Below are positions 10,957 through 22,389 of a stretch of 64,000 bases of DNA, piece by piece. Where the stretch lies: positions 36,570,920-36,634,919 of the forward strand of contig NC_083320.1 in the NCBI RefSeq assembly GCF_963455315.2. Direction: 5' to 3'. The position numbers and the translations under genes were made by a program. The notes beneath the pieces were generated by a model that did not search any database, was not told the DNA's origin, and saw only the letters and a list, made by a program, of their open reading frames with translations. Numbering within the stretch: position 1 is the stretch's first letter; every line of letters begins with the position of its first letter. The stretch comes from Globicephala melas. Taxonomy: Eukaryota > Chordata > Mammalia > Artiodactyla > Delphinidae.

Positions 10957-12861
10957 ATTTTTATTTTTAACATCTTTATTGGAGTATAATTGCTTTACAA
11001 TGGTGTGTTAGTTTCTGCTGTATAACAAAGTGAATCAGCTATACATATACATATATTCCCATTTCTCCTCCCTCTTGCGTCTCCCTCTCACCCTCCCTAT
11101 CCCACCCCTCTAGGTGGACACAAAGCACCAAGCTGATATCCCTGTGCTATGTGGCTGCTTCCCACTAGCTATCTATTTTACATTCAGTAATGTATATATG
11201 TCCATGCCACTCTCTCAGTTTGTCCTAGCTTACCCTTCCCCCTCCCGTGTCCTCAAGTCCATTCTCTATAGTTGCATCTTTATTCCTGTCCTGTCCCTAG
11301 GTTCTTCAGAACCACTTTTTTTTTTTTTTTTAGATTCCATATATATGTGTTAGCATACGGTTTTTGTTTTTCTCTTTCTGACTTGCTTCACTCTGTATGA
11401 CAGTCTCTAGATCCATCCACTTCACTGCAAATAACTCAATTTCAGCTCTTTTTATGGCTGAGTAATATTCCATTGTATATATGTGCCACATCTTCTTTAT
11501 CCATTCATCTGTCGATGGATACTTAGGTTGCTTCCATGTCCTGGCTATTGTAAATAGAGCTGCAATGAACATTGTGGTACATGACTTTTTTTGAATTACA
11601 GTTTTCTCAGGGTATATGCCCAGTAGTGGGATTGCTGGATCATATGGTAGTTCTATTTTTGGTTTTTTAAGGAACCTCCATACTGTTCTCCATAGTGGCT
11701 GTATCAGTTTACATTCCCACCAACAGTGCAAGAGGGTTCCCTTTACTCCTCACCCTCTCCAGCATTTATTGTTTGTAGATTTTTTGATGATGGCCATTCT
11801 GACCAGTGTGAGGTGATACCTCATTGTAGTTTTGATTTTCATTTCTCTAGTGATTAGTGATGTTGAGCATCCTTTCATGTGTTTGTTGGTAATCCGTATA
11901 TCTTCTTTGGAGAAATGTCTATTTAGGTCCTCTGACCATTTTTGGATTGGATGTTGGGGTTTTTTTTGATATTGAGCTGCATGAGCTGCTTGTATATTTT
12001 GCAGATTAATCCTTTGTAAGTTGCTTCATTTTCAAATATTTTCTCCCATTCTGAGGGTTGTCTTTTCATACTGTTTATGGCTTCCTTTGCTTTAAGTTTC
12101 ATTTTGTCCCATTTGTTTATTTTTGTTTTTATTTCCATTTCTCTAGGAGGTGGGTCAAAAAGGATCTTACTGTGATTTATGTCATAGAGTGTTCTGCCTA
12201 TGCTTTCCTCTTAAGAGTTTTATAATGTCTGGCCTTACATTTAGGTCTTTAATCCATTTTGAGTTTATTTTTGTGTATGATGTTAGGAAGTGTTCTAATT
12301 TCCTTCTTTTACACATAGCTGTCCAGTTTTCCCAGCACCACTCATTGAAGAGACTGTCTTTTCTCTATTTTATATTCTTGCCTCCTTTATCAAAGACAAG
12401 GTGATCATATGTGCATGGGTTTATCTCTGGGCTTTCTATCCTGTTCCATTGATCTGTATTTCTATTTTTGTGACAGCACCATACTGTCTTGATTACTGTA
12501 GCACTGTAGTATAGCCTGAAGTCCAGGAGCCTGATTCCTCCAGCTCCGTTTTTCTTTCTCAAGATTGCTTTTGCTATTCGGGCTCTTTTGTGTTTCCATA
12601 CAAATTGTGAAATTTGTTGTTGTAGTCCTGTGAAAAAGGCCATTGGTAGTTTGATAGGGATTGCCTTGAATCTGTAGATTGCTTTGGGTAGTATAGTCAT
12701 TTTCACAATGTTGATTCTTCCTATCCAAGAACATGGTATATCTCTCCATCTGTTTGTATGTCTTTAATTTCTTTCATCAGTGTCTTATAGTTTTCTGCAT
12801 ACCGGTCTTTTGTCGCCTTTGGTAGGTTCATTCCTAGGTATTTTATTCTTTCTATTGCAAT
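10957..12861 (-). mobile_element. 5'-truncated cetartiodactyl L1, 1.9 kb
   Basis: The element starts at a T-rich tail, followed by aacatctttattggagtata and the whole 3' UTR, then the C-terminal third of ORF2 on the minus strand. It is truncated in ORF2. An 11/12 direct repeat flanks it (10945-10956, 12862-12873), so both ends are defined. The mismatch in the duplication, and stops and frameshifts in ORF2, show that it is not recent. Confidence 0.9.
11330..12850 (-). pseudogene. L1 ORF2p C-terminal remnant (several frames)
   Basis: Three open pieces in ORF2 order on the minus strand are 12365-12706, 11923-12138 and 11330-11731. The first carries LPKAIYRFKAIPIKLPM and KKNGAGGIRLLDFRLYYSAT. The second carries KGLICKIYKQLMQLNIKK. 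The third carries the cysteine-region HCWWECKLIQPLWRTVW and PKIELPYDPAIPLLGIYP, then ends at HIYGI, the normal ORF2p C terminus. Frameshifts separate the pieces, and the endonuclease and catalytic reverse-transcriptase core are absent because of 5' truncation. The intact protein would nick target DNA and copy L1 RNA; this copy cannot. Confidence 0.85.
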
Positions 12862-12902
12862 TTACCATAGTCTTAATTGGCCTTTTTAGTATTCTATAAG
12901 TA

Positions 12903-13123
12903 AAACTGAGCAGGATCCTGTGGGGCCTTCCCAGGGACAGACACCCTCCCTACCCTCCCTGCTGTGTCCCTCACCTCTTGTTTGTAGAAAAGCTTTAGCC
13001 TCCTAGGCCTTCCCCAAGTTCCAAAGAGCAAATTTAATCAGAGATGTGAGGAAATGAAGAAACAAAGGAAAACAGTCAAGCAAGACAAAACAATAACAGT
13101 TTAGCTATAAAACAACATCAAGG
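12903..13123 (+). repeat. LTR-like repeat, part 1 (split by SINE)
   Basis: Begins about tgagcaggatcctgtggggc and contains gtccctcacctcttgtttg and a purine-rich aagcaagacaaaacaat block. I have the impression of a laurasiatherian ERV LTR, continuing at 13359. The family is not confirmed. Confidence 0.5.
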
Positions 13124-13345
13124 GGCTTCCCTGGTGGCGCAGTGGTTGAGAGTCCGCCTGCCGATGCAGGGGACACGGGTTCGTGCCCCGGTCCGGGAAG
13201 ATCCCACATGCCACGCAGCGGCTGGGCCTGTGAGGCATGGACGCTGAGCCTGCGCGTCCGGAGCCTGTGCTCCGCAACGGGAGAGGCCACAACAGTGAGA
13301 GGCCCGCGTACCACAAAAAAAAAAAAACAAAAAAAACAAAAAAAA
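13124..13345 (+). mobile_element. CHR-type tRNA-derived SINE, plus
   Basis: The full SINE starts ggcttccctggtggcgca. It has an RNA polymerase III A box (tggcgcagtgg, 13135-13145) and B box (ggttcgtgcc, 13178-13187), then the GC-rich tRNA-unrelated body and an A-rich tail. It is flanked by aacaacatcaagg at 13111-13123 and 13346-13358, a perfect 13 bp target-site duplication. It sits inside an older LTR-like repeat. The small open frames on either strand are artefacts of its GC-rich body. Confidence 0.95.
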
Positions 13346-13358
13346 AACAACATCAAGG

Positions 13359-13625
13359 ACCTTTGGTTCCTCCTCAAGGGCTATAGATAATATCCTGAAC
13401 CATATCCTTAAGTTGTTTTGCAAATACTAAAACCTCCACCAGGTGGAAGAAGTTAACTGCATGCCGACCACCAGCAAGTAGACCCCAGACCAGTTGGAAC
13501 CAAAAGGTTGATGACTGAGATTCCCTAAACCTCACTCTGTTACCTCACCATCAACCAATCAGAGAATTGTGCATGAGCTGATCACACACCCTGTGACCCT
13601 CTCCCTGACACTGTTTGAAAAATAG
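13359..13625 (+). repeat. LTR-like repeat, part 2
   Basis: Continues 12903-13123 with ctttggttcctcctcaagg, gttgttttgcaaatactaaa, ccaccaggtggaagaagtta and accaatcagagaattgtgca (a CCAAT-containing block), followed by atgagctgatcacacaccct. The CCAAT box and general layout support an LTR promoter region. No TATA or polyadenylation end remains, so it seems to be cut off near 13625. Confidence 0.5.
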
Positions 13626-13645
13626 GAAAATAGTTTATAGTTAGG

Positions 13646-15180
13646 TTAATTCATTCAACAAATATTTATTACATGCCTAGTGTATCCAGGCATTGTTAGT
13701 CTCAGGAAGATTCAATCAAAAATTACATACATAATTCCTGCCCCCATGAAGGTTCAGTCTAGGTGGAGATATGGCCAAATAAGCAGACATTTATAATATC
13801 ATGTAATAAATTTTATAAAATTTTATAGACTGCTACAGAGACACACAGAAAGAACACTTAATCCAAATTGGGTAGGTTTGAAGACTTGGTCAGAAATGAG
13901 GTTTTAGGTAAAGTAACATCTAAACTGAAACCTAATGAATAAGTAGGGGTTAACTTGGTAAATGGCAAAAGAGGAATAGATGCATAAGAAGATAATGATT
14001 GAGTGGAGGAAAACAAGGGGTCTGGCTGGAGCATAGGCTACACAGAGTAGAGTGTGAGTAAATAGTGATGGAGCTGGTGAGGTGACTGGGCATGTCAGGT
14101 TGAGAAGCCTTGTGAGACACATTAAGGAGGAAAAACTTTATCTTGAGCTCACTATAAAGCCATAAATACTTGTTTAGGAAAGTAGCATGATCATTTTGGG
14201 GCTTGAAACCATTGTTCTGTGGCAGTATGGAGAATTATCTAGAGGCAGGTAAGATGGAAACAAAGAGACCAAATAAGAGGAAACTGTCATCATCAGGAAT
14301 GATAATGGCCTGAAATTATGTCTAAAGAATACCAACATGGAGAGAAGTAGATGGAATTTATTTAAAATTAGGAAGTGAAAACAAAAATATTTGGCAATTA
14401 TCTGATATGCATGATGAGGAAGACAAATGAGTCAAGGACAACCTAGGCTTGTCTGGCTTGGGTTACTTAGTGATGAAGATGCCATCTACTCTGAGAGAGA
14501 ACAAATATAGATCAGATGAGTGGTGAGGGGATGCTGAGTTAAATTCATGACATACTGAATTGGAATTTTCTGTGACATGTTTCAGTGGAAATGTCTAAAA
14601 GGTATTTGGAGAATCTGAAGTCTGGAGAGATGGCCAGGCAGGGGCTCTAAATTCCATAGTTGCCGACACATGGGCTGTAAATAAGGGTAATGTGCTGTCT
14701 GAGATCAGACAGGAAGACTACATAGAGTGAGAAGGGATGAAGGAGCATCTTCATCTGGGAAGATGGAGAACTCCTCGGTTGTAAAGACGGGAAGAAGCAG
14801 AGATGAGGGCAGATGTAAGTCACGGTGTGGTATGTAAGTCAGAAATTTGATTGAATTTTGTGGGAACTGGGAGGCCAGGTCATCACTGGGAAAGTACATC
14901 AAGGGAAACATGAAAGAAAGGAATGACCAGAAAACAGAAGAATTGTTAGACAGTTAATTGGGTTTGGAGTCCAGGAATTTATAGCCATTTCAGACTACAG
15001 GGCAGAGGAAGCTTTCTCTCTCTTCCAGTCAGAACTCTCAGTGGCCCTGGTGTAGACTCAGAGAGAACACAAAGGAAAGGACTGAATGATGAAAAGGGAT
15101 GATAGAAATCATGACTCACACAAGCCAATTTACAGAGCAAAGAACAAATGGAAACAAGAATATGTGTTTTAATAGACAAA
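13646..15180 (-). repeat. Long L2 (CR1-clade) LINE remnant
   Basis: The region opens with ttcattcaacaaatatttat, the reverse complement of the L2 3' tail. Over about 1.5 kb it follows the L2 order on the minus strand: gtctggctggagcataggct, ctttatcttgagctcactat, agtggaaatgtctaaaagg, and so on into the reverse-transcriptase part. Reading frames are destroyed by stops and indels. Short frames such as 13904-14122, 14705-14911 and 14979-15200 are leftovers or chance. This is one of the longest L2 pieces in the window. Confidence 0.65.
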
Positions 15181-15945
15181 GAGTGTCCTGCCCTCTCCAT
15201 TCTTTTTGAAATATTTCCTCAAAAGACAGATAACTACACTGCAAGACAGATCAAATTAGTATTGTGTTGTTGCTATTGTTGTTGTTTTTTAAAGAATGAA
15301 GTTTAAGATACAAGCATCCAGGAAGAAGACAAGAGCAAAGCAAAGCAAAACAAAACAAAAAATGTTTCTCTACAATGTAAATAAAAATCAGGCTAGTTTT
15401 GGACTTCTGTAACACTAAATGGAAGAAAACAGAGTTTTGAGAGGGAAAAAGTGACCTAAAGGAACTATGTTATACATTTGTATTTATTATTTAAAAAAAA
15501 ATACTTTGTTACTCACAATATCCAATTGAGGATAAAAAACCTTGAGCGTCCCCAAATAGAGCGCCTTAAGGGACTCTTTCCATCTTGCAGTTCAACAAGG
15601 ATCATCCTATTTGTCTGCTCATCTGCCTATGAATCTGGAAAGGCGATTCAATATCTCATGTTGCTTTATGGTTCGGGGGAGGGGTCCATCTTTTCTTAAT
15701 CATTATCTTCAGGGTTCTGTAGTTTAGCAACGGTCAGGAAGACTTGCTCCAGTGTTATCTATGGAAATAATCTTCTAAACTGAATTGCTCTTTAGCTTCC
15801 TCCAAAATACCAAACACCTTTTCCCAGTTAAGGTTCATGTTGAGAATGTTGTAATTAAGGACCCCTTGATTCTCTGCTTTAACACCTTACCAATAACTCT
15901 TATGCAGAAGCTTCTCCAATAGTTTCTTAGTGTATGTGAAATTTT
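15181..15945. other. Unassigned sequence
   Basis: No repeat, exon or RNA recognised. An A-rich run (15340-15362) and ordinary AT-rich DNA. Confidence 0.5.
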
Positions 15946-15949
15946 TGTT

Positions 15950-16560
15950 TGTATAGTTTTCAGGCAGAGCCGTTGGGAACAATCTCCTCTAAATTCTTAT
16001 GTGTTCATAATTGTGAATTTTATTCTTGAAGGTCATTTTGGCTGTGTATAAAATCTTTGGCTTGCATTTTTCTTAGCATAAAATGTTTTGTCACAAAATC
16101 TGAGATCAATCTTTCTTTCCTTTGTCTTTTTAACTTGATAGCCAAAGCTCTGTCACCCTTTGTTATTAAAATACAATAGTTATATTGGAATATTCCTTGG
16201 TGTTGACAATATTGGGTCAATTTTTCAGGTTGTCCTTTCAGTAAGTAGGTTTGTCTTCTCTCAGGAAATTTTCTTGAATGATAGTCTTTAGTATTTGTTC
16301 TTTTCTGTAGCTTTTCTTTTTTTCTTTGTGGGCTATTTTCATAGATGTGTTGGATTGTCCTTACTTTGCCTCTCTCTTATTTTCCCTCATGAATACTTGT
16401 CTTCTTTTTTGTTTGATGGCTTTCAGTTTTTCTCCTTGCCAATCTCCATTTCCCCTGTACTTTCTGTGTTGTCTATTTGTACTTGATAGTGAAGTATTTC
16501 TGAAATGTTTACTAAAAAAATTCTCTCCAATACTGTCAGCTATCTTTGCATTTGTACTTA
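15950..16560 (-). repeat. Ancient L1-like 3' UTR remnant
   Basis: T-rich text including ggctgtgtataaaatctttg, the region around 16278 (tgatagtctttagtatttgt) and ttttctgtagcttttc has the character of old L1M 3' untranslated regions on the minus strand. It is heavily diverged. Confidence 0.4.
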
Positions 16561-17253
16561 TTCTGAATTAAAAGTCAGTATTTAATCTGTGAAGGCAAAA
16601 TAAAGGCAATCTTAGATAATATAAAGGCTTGAGAAATTTAATACTCATATCCTCTTTTTGAAAAAAAAAATTGAAGAACTATTCAACAGACTTAGAGGTA
16701 ATGAAAATCAAAAGTTCGATAACATAGTATTCTTGAAAGATTCCATAGACTCTGAAGCCAATTAAACAGAGAAATAAATTAGAATAATTGTAAATCTAAC
16801 AGAATTCTAAATGCAAATGCTAAAAGGTATTTTTTTAAAAGCTATGTAATATTTTTGAATAAAATAGAAAATATATAAATCGTACACTTAATGCATTCAG
16901 TGTTTGTATGAGCAAAAAGAAACAAAATGTTGTTATGTTTAGCCATTAAAAAATCAGAGAAAGCACAATTACGCAAAATTTGCCACAAGAGAGTTTACTA
17001 TTGACAGGTATTTTTGTAAATCTATTATGGCTATATAACCATAAAGCTTAATATTTTAATAATAGGAATTTCTAATACTTAAAGAAAGCAGATTTTGAAA
17101 TAATCTAATAATTGTAGAAAAATGTACAATTATCAAAAATTACTACTAAATACAATGTAACAATTCTAGTTATTTTTATACAAAAAATTTCTGTACTGTT
17201 TAAATATTGCAAAAGTTGCAAGCCTCTTAATTGACAGTCAGTACAGTTGTGTA

Positions 17254-19630
17254 TCAAAACCTGATAAGAATACCATATAAAAAAAAACTACAGACCAGTT
17301 TCATTTGTAAGTAAAGAAACCTGTTCTATACATTCTATACTAGAATATATAATATATACTAGAACATATAATATTATTCTAGTATATTCTATACTAATTA
17401 TTCTATACTAGCAAATCTTTTAAAATGCCTTCTTAATTTTTTTGCAATTCTAAAAGTAATACATGTCATAGCAACTAAAATAATTTAAAAATAAAATTCT
17501 AGCAACGAGTATCCTAAGGACTGTTAAGAGAATAATATTCCAAGGACAAGTAAGTTTCATTCCAGTAACATAAAAATGCTTCAGTATTAGAAATAAATTA
17601 GTGTCTGGAGGGGGGGTCTTCATTATCTCAGGATAATAGGAGATGATCTTTAGAAGTTAATTCAGTTAAAATAGAAAGCATACATACATAGTAGGTAGTT
17701 TCAAAAGATAAAAACTTTTATTGGGATTTTATCTAAAACAAATAAATTTTTGAAATGTATTTGCTTATATCTAACAAAATACAGCTTGGAATTGAAGTTT
17801 TGAGCTAATTTCATACTAAAATAAAAATAAATTAAATGTTAAGAATTTTTTAAAGTATTTCTCAAATAAATTATATGACCACATTTTCATAATTATCATA
17901 GAAAAGTCCTTCTGGAAAGATTTCTAGAGGACTCCATTCATTTTCCAAGGAACTTCTGATCCACTGAGAGTCAAAGCATTCTCTCTCAAATGCATTTAAT
18001 GTTGTCAACCTTTTTGATTTTTCCTTCTTTACACACTGTACTGGTTTAAATCTCTCAGAACCTTTTGTTTCAGTGGATTTGAGCATGATCCTAGCAGTTG
18101 TTCAACATTTTTTTTTACAATTTCATGAAATCATATGTATTTTTATAACATTTGCTATTTTGCTTTACAATTGATTTGGATTGTTTAATATTTAGTGTCT
18201 AAAGTCAATATAACATATAAAATTAATATTACAATGAGATAAGCTCATGAGAAAGGGACTAAATCTAAAAGTGTTCAATTATTAGTGAATATCTTTGCAT
18301 TCTGGTGACATTTATACGCTTACATAATCTTAGGAGCTCAGGGGACTTAAATAATAAATAATGTATCAGTGAGACCACATATTCCCCCTCACTCCTACCT
18401 CATACACTTCATAAATCTTTATTTTACCATATGAAAGGGGGGGAAACGAGGATATGTATCTCAAAAATTTCAAACACACGTATTCAGGAAAAAAATCATA
18501 CCTCATTAGGAAAAAAAATCATATACACCTGATAGATAAATAATTCTTTAACAAGATTTTTTAAAATCTCAAACTTACAGTTGTTTGGTTAATGGGGTAA
18601 TACTAAAAGCATTATCATTAAAAATCAGTCTAAGACAAAGTCAATTTCTAGCACCACTACTATTTAACATAGTTTTGGAAGTTTTGATCAAATCAATAAG
18701 ACTAGAAAAATGAATGAGCCAAATTTCTTGGAAATGGATAAAATTATTAATATTTAAAATGAAATGATTGAATAATTAGAAAAGCTAAGAGAATAAACTA
18801 AAATATTGCTGAAACAACAAGGGAAATTCCTCTTCTATTTAGCAGCAAAAATCAGGCCAAAAAGTATCAAGGAGTTACTCTAGTCATACTAGCAGAAAAA
18901 CACATAAAATATTAGAATATTTAGCCAAATAATGGACAGAACCTACATGAAGAAAAGTACACAACTTTACTGAAGGACATGAAGAAGACAAATAAATGTA
19001 GAAATAAATATGTTACTGGAAGGAAAGACTTGATATTGTCAAGATGTCATTTGCCCTCATATAATGTATATAAGTAATGCAATCATAATCCCTTCATGGG
19101 AAACCTCATAAAATAATTCTAATTTTCACCTGGAAGAATACACTGACAAAATTAGCCAAGAAGAAGAAAGGAAAAAGACAAGTAATGAAGGAAACTTGCA
19201 TTGTCAGAAATAAAAATATAACATTACCATAGTGAGAAACACAGAGGTACTTGCTCAGGAAACGACAAATCATTGGAACATAATGGAAACTCTAGAAACA
19301 TGATGTTTACACACACAGTATAACAAGATACCATGTAAATTATAATGTTGACACATAAAATCATTAAGGAAGTACTGAATTAACAAATAATCCTGGGACA
19401 TTTTTAGTTGGAAAACAATTTATTGGTTTTAGAATCAGAGCTACTCAACAATAAATAAAATTTGGATCTGATTTTGGACTCTGGGACAATAGGTACTTGG
19501 ACATTTTTTGGAAGTCATTCATGGTTGAAATTGTACAAAAGCAGGTACGAATGCAAAAAACTATAAAGAAATGGACTGGATAAAAACTTTGAGGAATTAA
19601 TATATTTATGGTCAGAAAAGGAAAGAGCCT
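17254..19630 (+). repeat. Ancient L1 with decayed ORF2 (reverse transcriptase region)
   Basis: On the plus strand, 17254 onward translates with frame breaks to PKPDKNT...KNYRPVSF, the start of the L1 reverse-transcriptase fingers. Bases 17560-17600 recall the FIPVT/MLQY-type region. Bases 18640-18690 give an APLLFNIVLEVLI-like stretch, the block just before the catalytic aspartates. After 18900 the text follows the thumb and C-terminal region. I cannot identify the catalytic FADD box. The stretch 17670-18560 is poorly matched and may hold another insertion. Clearly dead and much older than the other L1 copies here. Confidence 0.55.
17326..17412. repeat. AT-rich imperfect tandem and palindromic repeat
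   Basis: The unit ttctatact recurs about four times with partial inverted copies (tagaatata, agtatattct), making a small AT-rich hairpin-prone patch inside the ancient L1. Confidence 0.6.
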
Positions 19631-19905
19631 GTGAAGAGACCCTGGGTCCTCAAAGTCTAGAAAGCAAACAGTAGCAAGAAGGAGGCACTGTAAGAAACTT
19701 TAATAGGGAATAATTGCGTCTCAGATAAACCTCATTGGCTATGATACTGACACTGCACAAAGCTGTAAGAAACTTTAAAAACATTAGAGAGACTTAAGAA
19801 AACACTGGATTTGACAATAGTCATTGGTGTTTTGTGAAAGAGCAAAAATTTTAAAGTAAAGGATAAAGTAGAGAGTAAAGAATTGCATTCAAAGGTAGAC
19901 TCTGG

Positions 19906-20108
19906 GGCTTCCCTGGTGGTGCAGTGGTTCAGAGTCTGCCTGTCGATGCAGGGGACACGGGTTTGTGCCCCAGTCCGGGAAGATCCCACATGCCGCAGAG
20001 CGGCTGGGCCCGTGAGCCATGGCCGCTGAGCCTGTGCGTCCGGAGCCTGGGCTCCGCAACGGGAGAGGCCACAACAGTGAGAGGTCCACGTACCACAAAA
20101 AAACAAAA
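19906..20108 (+). mobile_element. CHR-type SINE, plus
   Basis: The full element starts at ggcttccctggtggtgcagt with an A-rich tail. Perfect flanking direct repeats aaaggtagactctg lie at 19891-19904 and 20109-20122. Several CpG-to-TpG/CpA changes in the body (for example the B box now ggtttgtgcc) suggest it is older than the copies at 30404 and 45583. Confidence 0.95.
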
Positions 20109-20239
20109 AAAGGTAGACTCTGTATTTAAATTATTTGGCTGTGAAACAGAGAAGAGGTGACAAAAGTATGTTTATAGACTATCATGCTAGGCCCTTACAA
20201 GTTTCTTAACCTTTATTTTTGCTTTTAACTTTTTTAACA

Positions 20240-20605
20240 CACTACCTTTGGTGGGGGTAGTAGTTAAGTTTACTGACATGATTTATATGGTACCATTCAC
20301 CCATTTTGTTTATACTGTTCCATGAACTGTCATGTAACCACCACCACCATCACGACCATAGGATATTTTCATCACCCGCAAAAGCTCCGTCTCTTTGCAG
20401 TGAGCCCTCATCCCCACCCTGAACCCATGGCACCCACTGAATTCTTTTCAGTCCCTACAGCCTTGCCTTTTCCAGAGTGCAATATAAACAAACACATATA
20501 GTATACAGCTTCTTGAGTCTGACTTCTTTCACTTAGCATAATACTTTTGACATTCATCCATGCTTTGCATGTACCCTTTTTATTACTAAGTAGTATTCTA
20601 TTTTA
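20240..20605 (-). repeat. Ancient L1M 3' remnant
   Basis: Contains ccttgccttttccagagtgc, cttctttcacttagcataat and cattcatccatgctttgcat, in the order seen in L1M 3' ends on the minus strand. A short CCA run (20338-20350) lies inside. Confidence 0.6.
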
Positions 20606-20611
20606 CAAGTA

Positions 20612-20790
20612 TGACATGATTTCATTGCCACCAAAGTAATCCTTACAACTAACTACTGAAGGAAATGTCATTACTTCCATTCTACTGAAGATAAAAAATT
20701 CCATGAGGTCAATCAGCCTCCTGAAATCCAGGGCTAATAGGAGCTGGACCTGGGATTCATACCCAGGCCTGTCTAACTCCAAGACACAGG
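20612..20790 (-). repeat. MIR SINE, minus
   Basis: Blocks gtcattacttccattctact, gaagataaa and cctgggattcatacccaggc match the reverse complement of MIR. Confidence 0.6.
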
Positions 20791-20799
20791 GACAGCCCA

Positions 20800-21415
20800 C
20801 ACCTTAGAGACTGAAAAAAGAAAAAAAGCAAGGAATGATGGCAGGTCCAGAAGATGGAACAAATGATGATTTTTAAACATTTTATTAATAATTTGTTTTT
20901 CATTAAAAACAAAATAAAATGTTTTTCATAAAACAAACTTGTGCTTGCTCAAGTTTCACACCTCCCCTACCCCCTTTTGTATATTTCAATATTTTCAAAG
21001 ATAATATAAGAATTTGGGGGAATTCAGTCCTCTTTGCACCCCTGGAACACTTTAAAGAGCTTAAAGCAAATTGAACTTCTGATTTGGATCCGTTCCTGGG
21101 GGCCATTTGCTACAGCCCCATGCTTCCATCAAACGTACAGTGCGTGATCAGAAGGACTCATACTATACATAGAAAAAGGACAAACTGCATTTGAGTCTGT
21201 TCATTTCTAAATTTAACAGTTCATTTTTGTGTGTATGTAGAGCAGCATCAAAGCTCTGCTTTGCCAATACTGGATTTTATTTAATTCTTAGATTTATACT
21301 AATTCATCCATTGCCTGACTTTTGCAAATCGCATCTCCTTGCAGGAATGATTTTGTGCACATTTAGAAAACAAGCTGATCAGAATTCCCACTGCCTTTGG
21401 TCCCACAGCAAGTTC
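20800..21415. other. Unassigned sequence
   Basis: No repeat, exon or RNA recognised. AT-rich, with a 67-codon minus-strand frame (20903-21106) lacking features. Confidence 0.5.
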
Positions 21416-21428
21416 CCCTCCTTTTTTT

Positions 21429-21709
21429 TTTTTTTTTTTTTAGCATCTTTATTGGAGTATAATTGCTTTACAATGATGTGCTAGTTTCTGCTTTATAACA
21501 AAGTGAATCAGGTATACATATACATATGTTCCCATATCTCTTCCCTCTTGCATCTCCCTCCCTCCCACCCTCCCTATCCCACCCCTCTAGCTGGTCACAA
21601 ACCACCTAGCTGATCTCCCTGTGCTATGCGGCTGCTTCCCACTAGCTATCTATTTTACGTTTGGTAGTGTATATATGTCCATGCCACTCTCTCACTTTGT
21701 CACAGCTTA
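21429..21709 (-). mobile_element. Short 5'-truncated L1 3' UTR
   Basis: Long T run, then agcatctttattggagtata and the 3' UTR up to ctctcactttgtcacagctt. It is flanked by ccctcc plus a T run at 21416-21428 and 21710-21722, a probable 13 bp duplication that merges with the tail. Only about 280 bp of UTR were inserted; no coding sequence. Confidence 0.85.
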
Positions 21710-21722
21710 CCCTCCTTTTTTT

Positions 21723-22165
21723 GAAGATAATACAGGCACCCTGCAAGGGCCACCACCAGGGAATGTGTTTCACATCACAACACAGATGGCTCGTTTACAC
21801 CATTTCCCCTGCTCAGGGAAATTTTTAGGGATGGAATCAAATTTTTCTTTTCGTGGCATGATGTGTCTTGTAATCCCATTCTAGTCAAAACCTGGTTTTT
21901 CCCTTGAAGTACAGTAGGAAACTATTCTGTTTCATTTCTTTTAACATATGAAGACACAGGAATTGGAACAAACAGTTACCCACCCCCAGCTGCTTGCCAA
22001 CTTTTAAATAATTCTTTCAATAATCATCCTAAAAGTCAGCACTCACCTTAAGGCTCACAAAGTGACATCTAGATCTTCCCTCTTGAATTTGGAGCATTTA
22101 ACTCATTAATATAGAAAGGATTCGGGTCAGTCTCTTTTTACGTGAAACATTATTGGTAAAAGCTA
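21723..22165. other. Unassigned sequence
   Basis: No repeat or gene recognised. Confidence 0.5.
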
Positions 22166-22168
22166 GAA

Positions 22169-22330
22169 CAATTGTTTTCAGCCTTTATTGTAACTTGGAA
22201 TTAGCTGAGGAGCTTTTAAAATAAAGTGTTGCCTGGACCCCAGCACCACAATTGCCCACACAATTTTGCGAGGGTAAGAGGAGGTTCTGAGCATCAAAAT
22301 TTATAAAGTTTCCTCAGGAGATTTTAATGA
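22169..22330. mobile_element. MER5-like hAT-Charlie DNA transposon remnant
   Basis: Blocks aattagctgaggagctttta, tgcctggaccccagcacca and gttctgagcatcaaaattta then cctcaggagattttaatg follow the order of MER5-type non-autonomous hAT elements. Terminal inverted repeats are worn. Confidence 0.6.
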
Positions 22331-22389
22331 ATAGCTCAGGTAAAATGTTTTTTAACTGGTCTAGAATCTCTAATCAAACATTCAGTAAG

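Noticed and set aside
13124..13200. tRNA-like A and B boxes
   Set aside because: They belong to the tRNA-derived head of the SINE. There is no tRNA cloverleaf or independent tRNA gene.
13105..13423. Overlapping open frames on both strands, repeated near 20000, 23600, 30500, 45650 and 54400
   Set aside because: All are translations of the GC-rich body of the CHR SINE; near-identical peptides recur at each copy.
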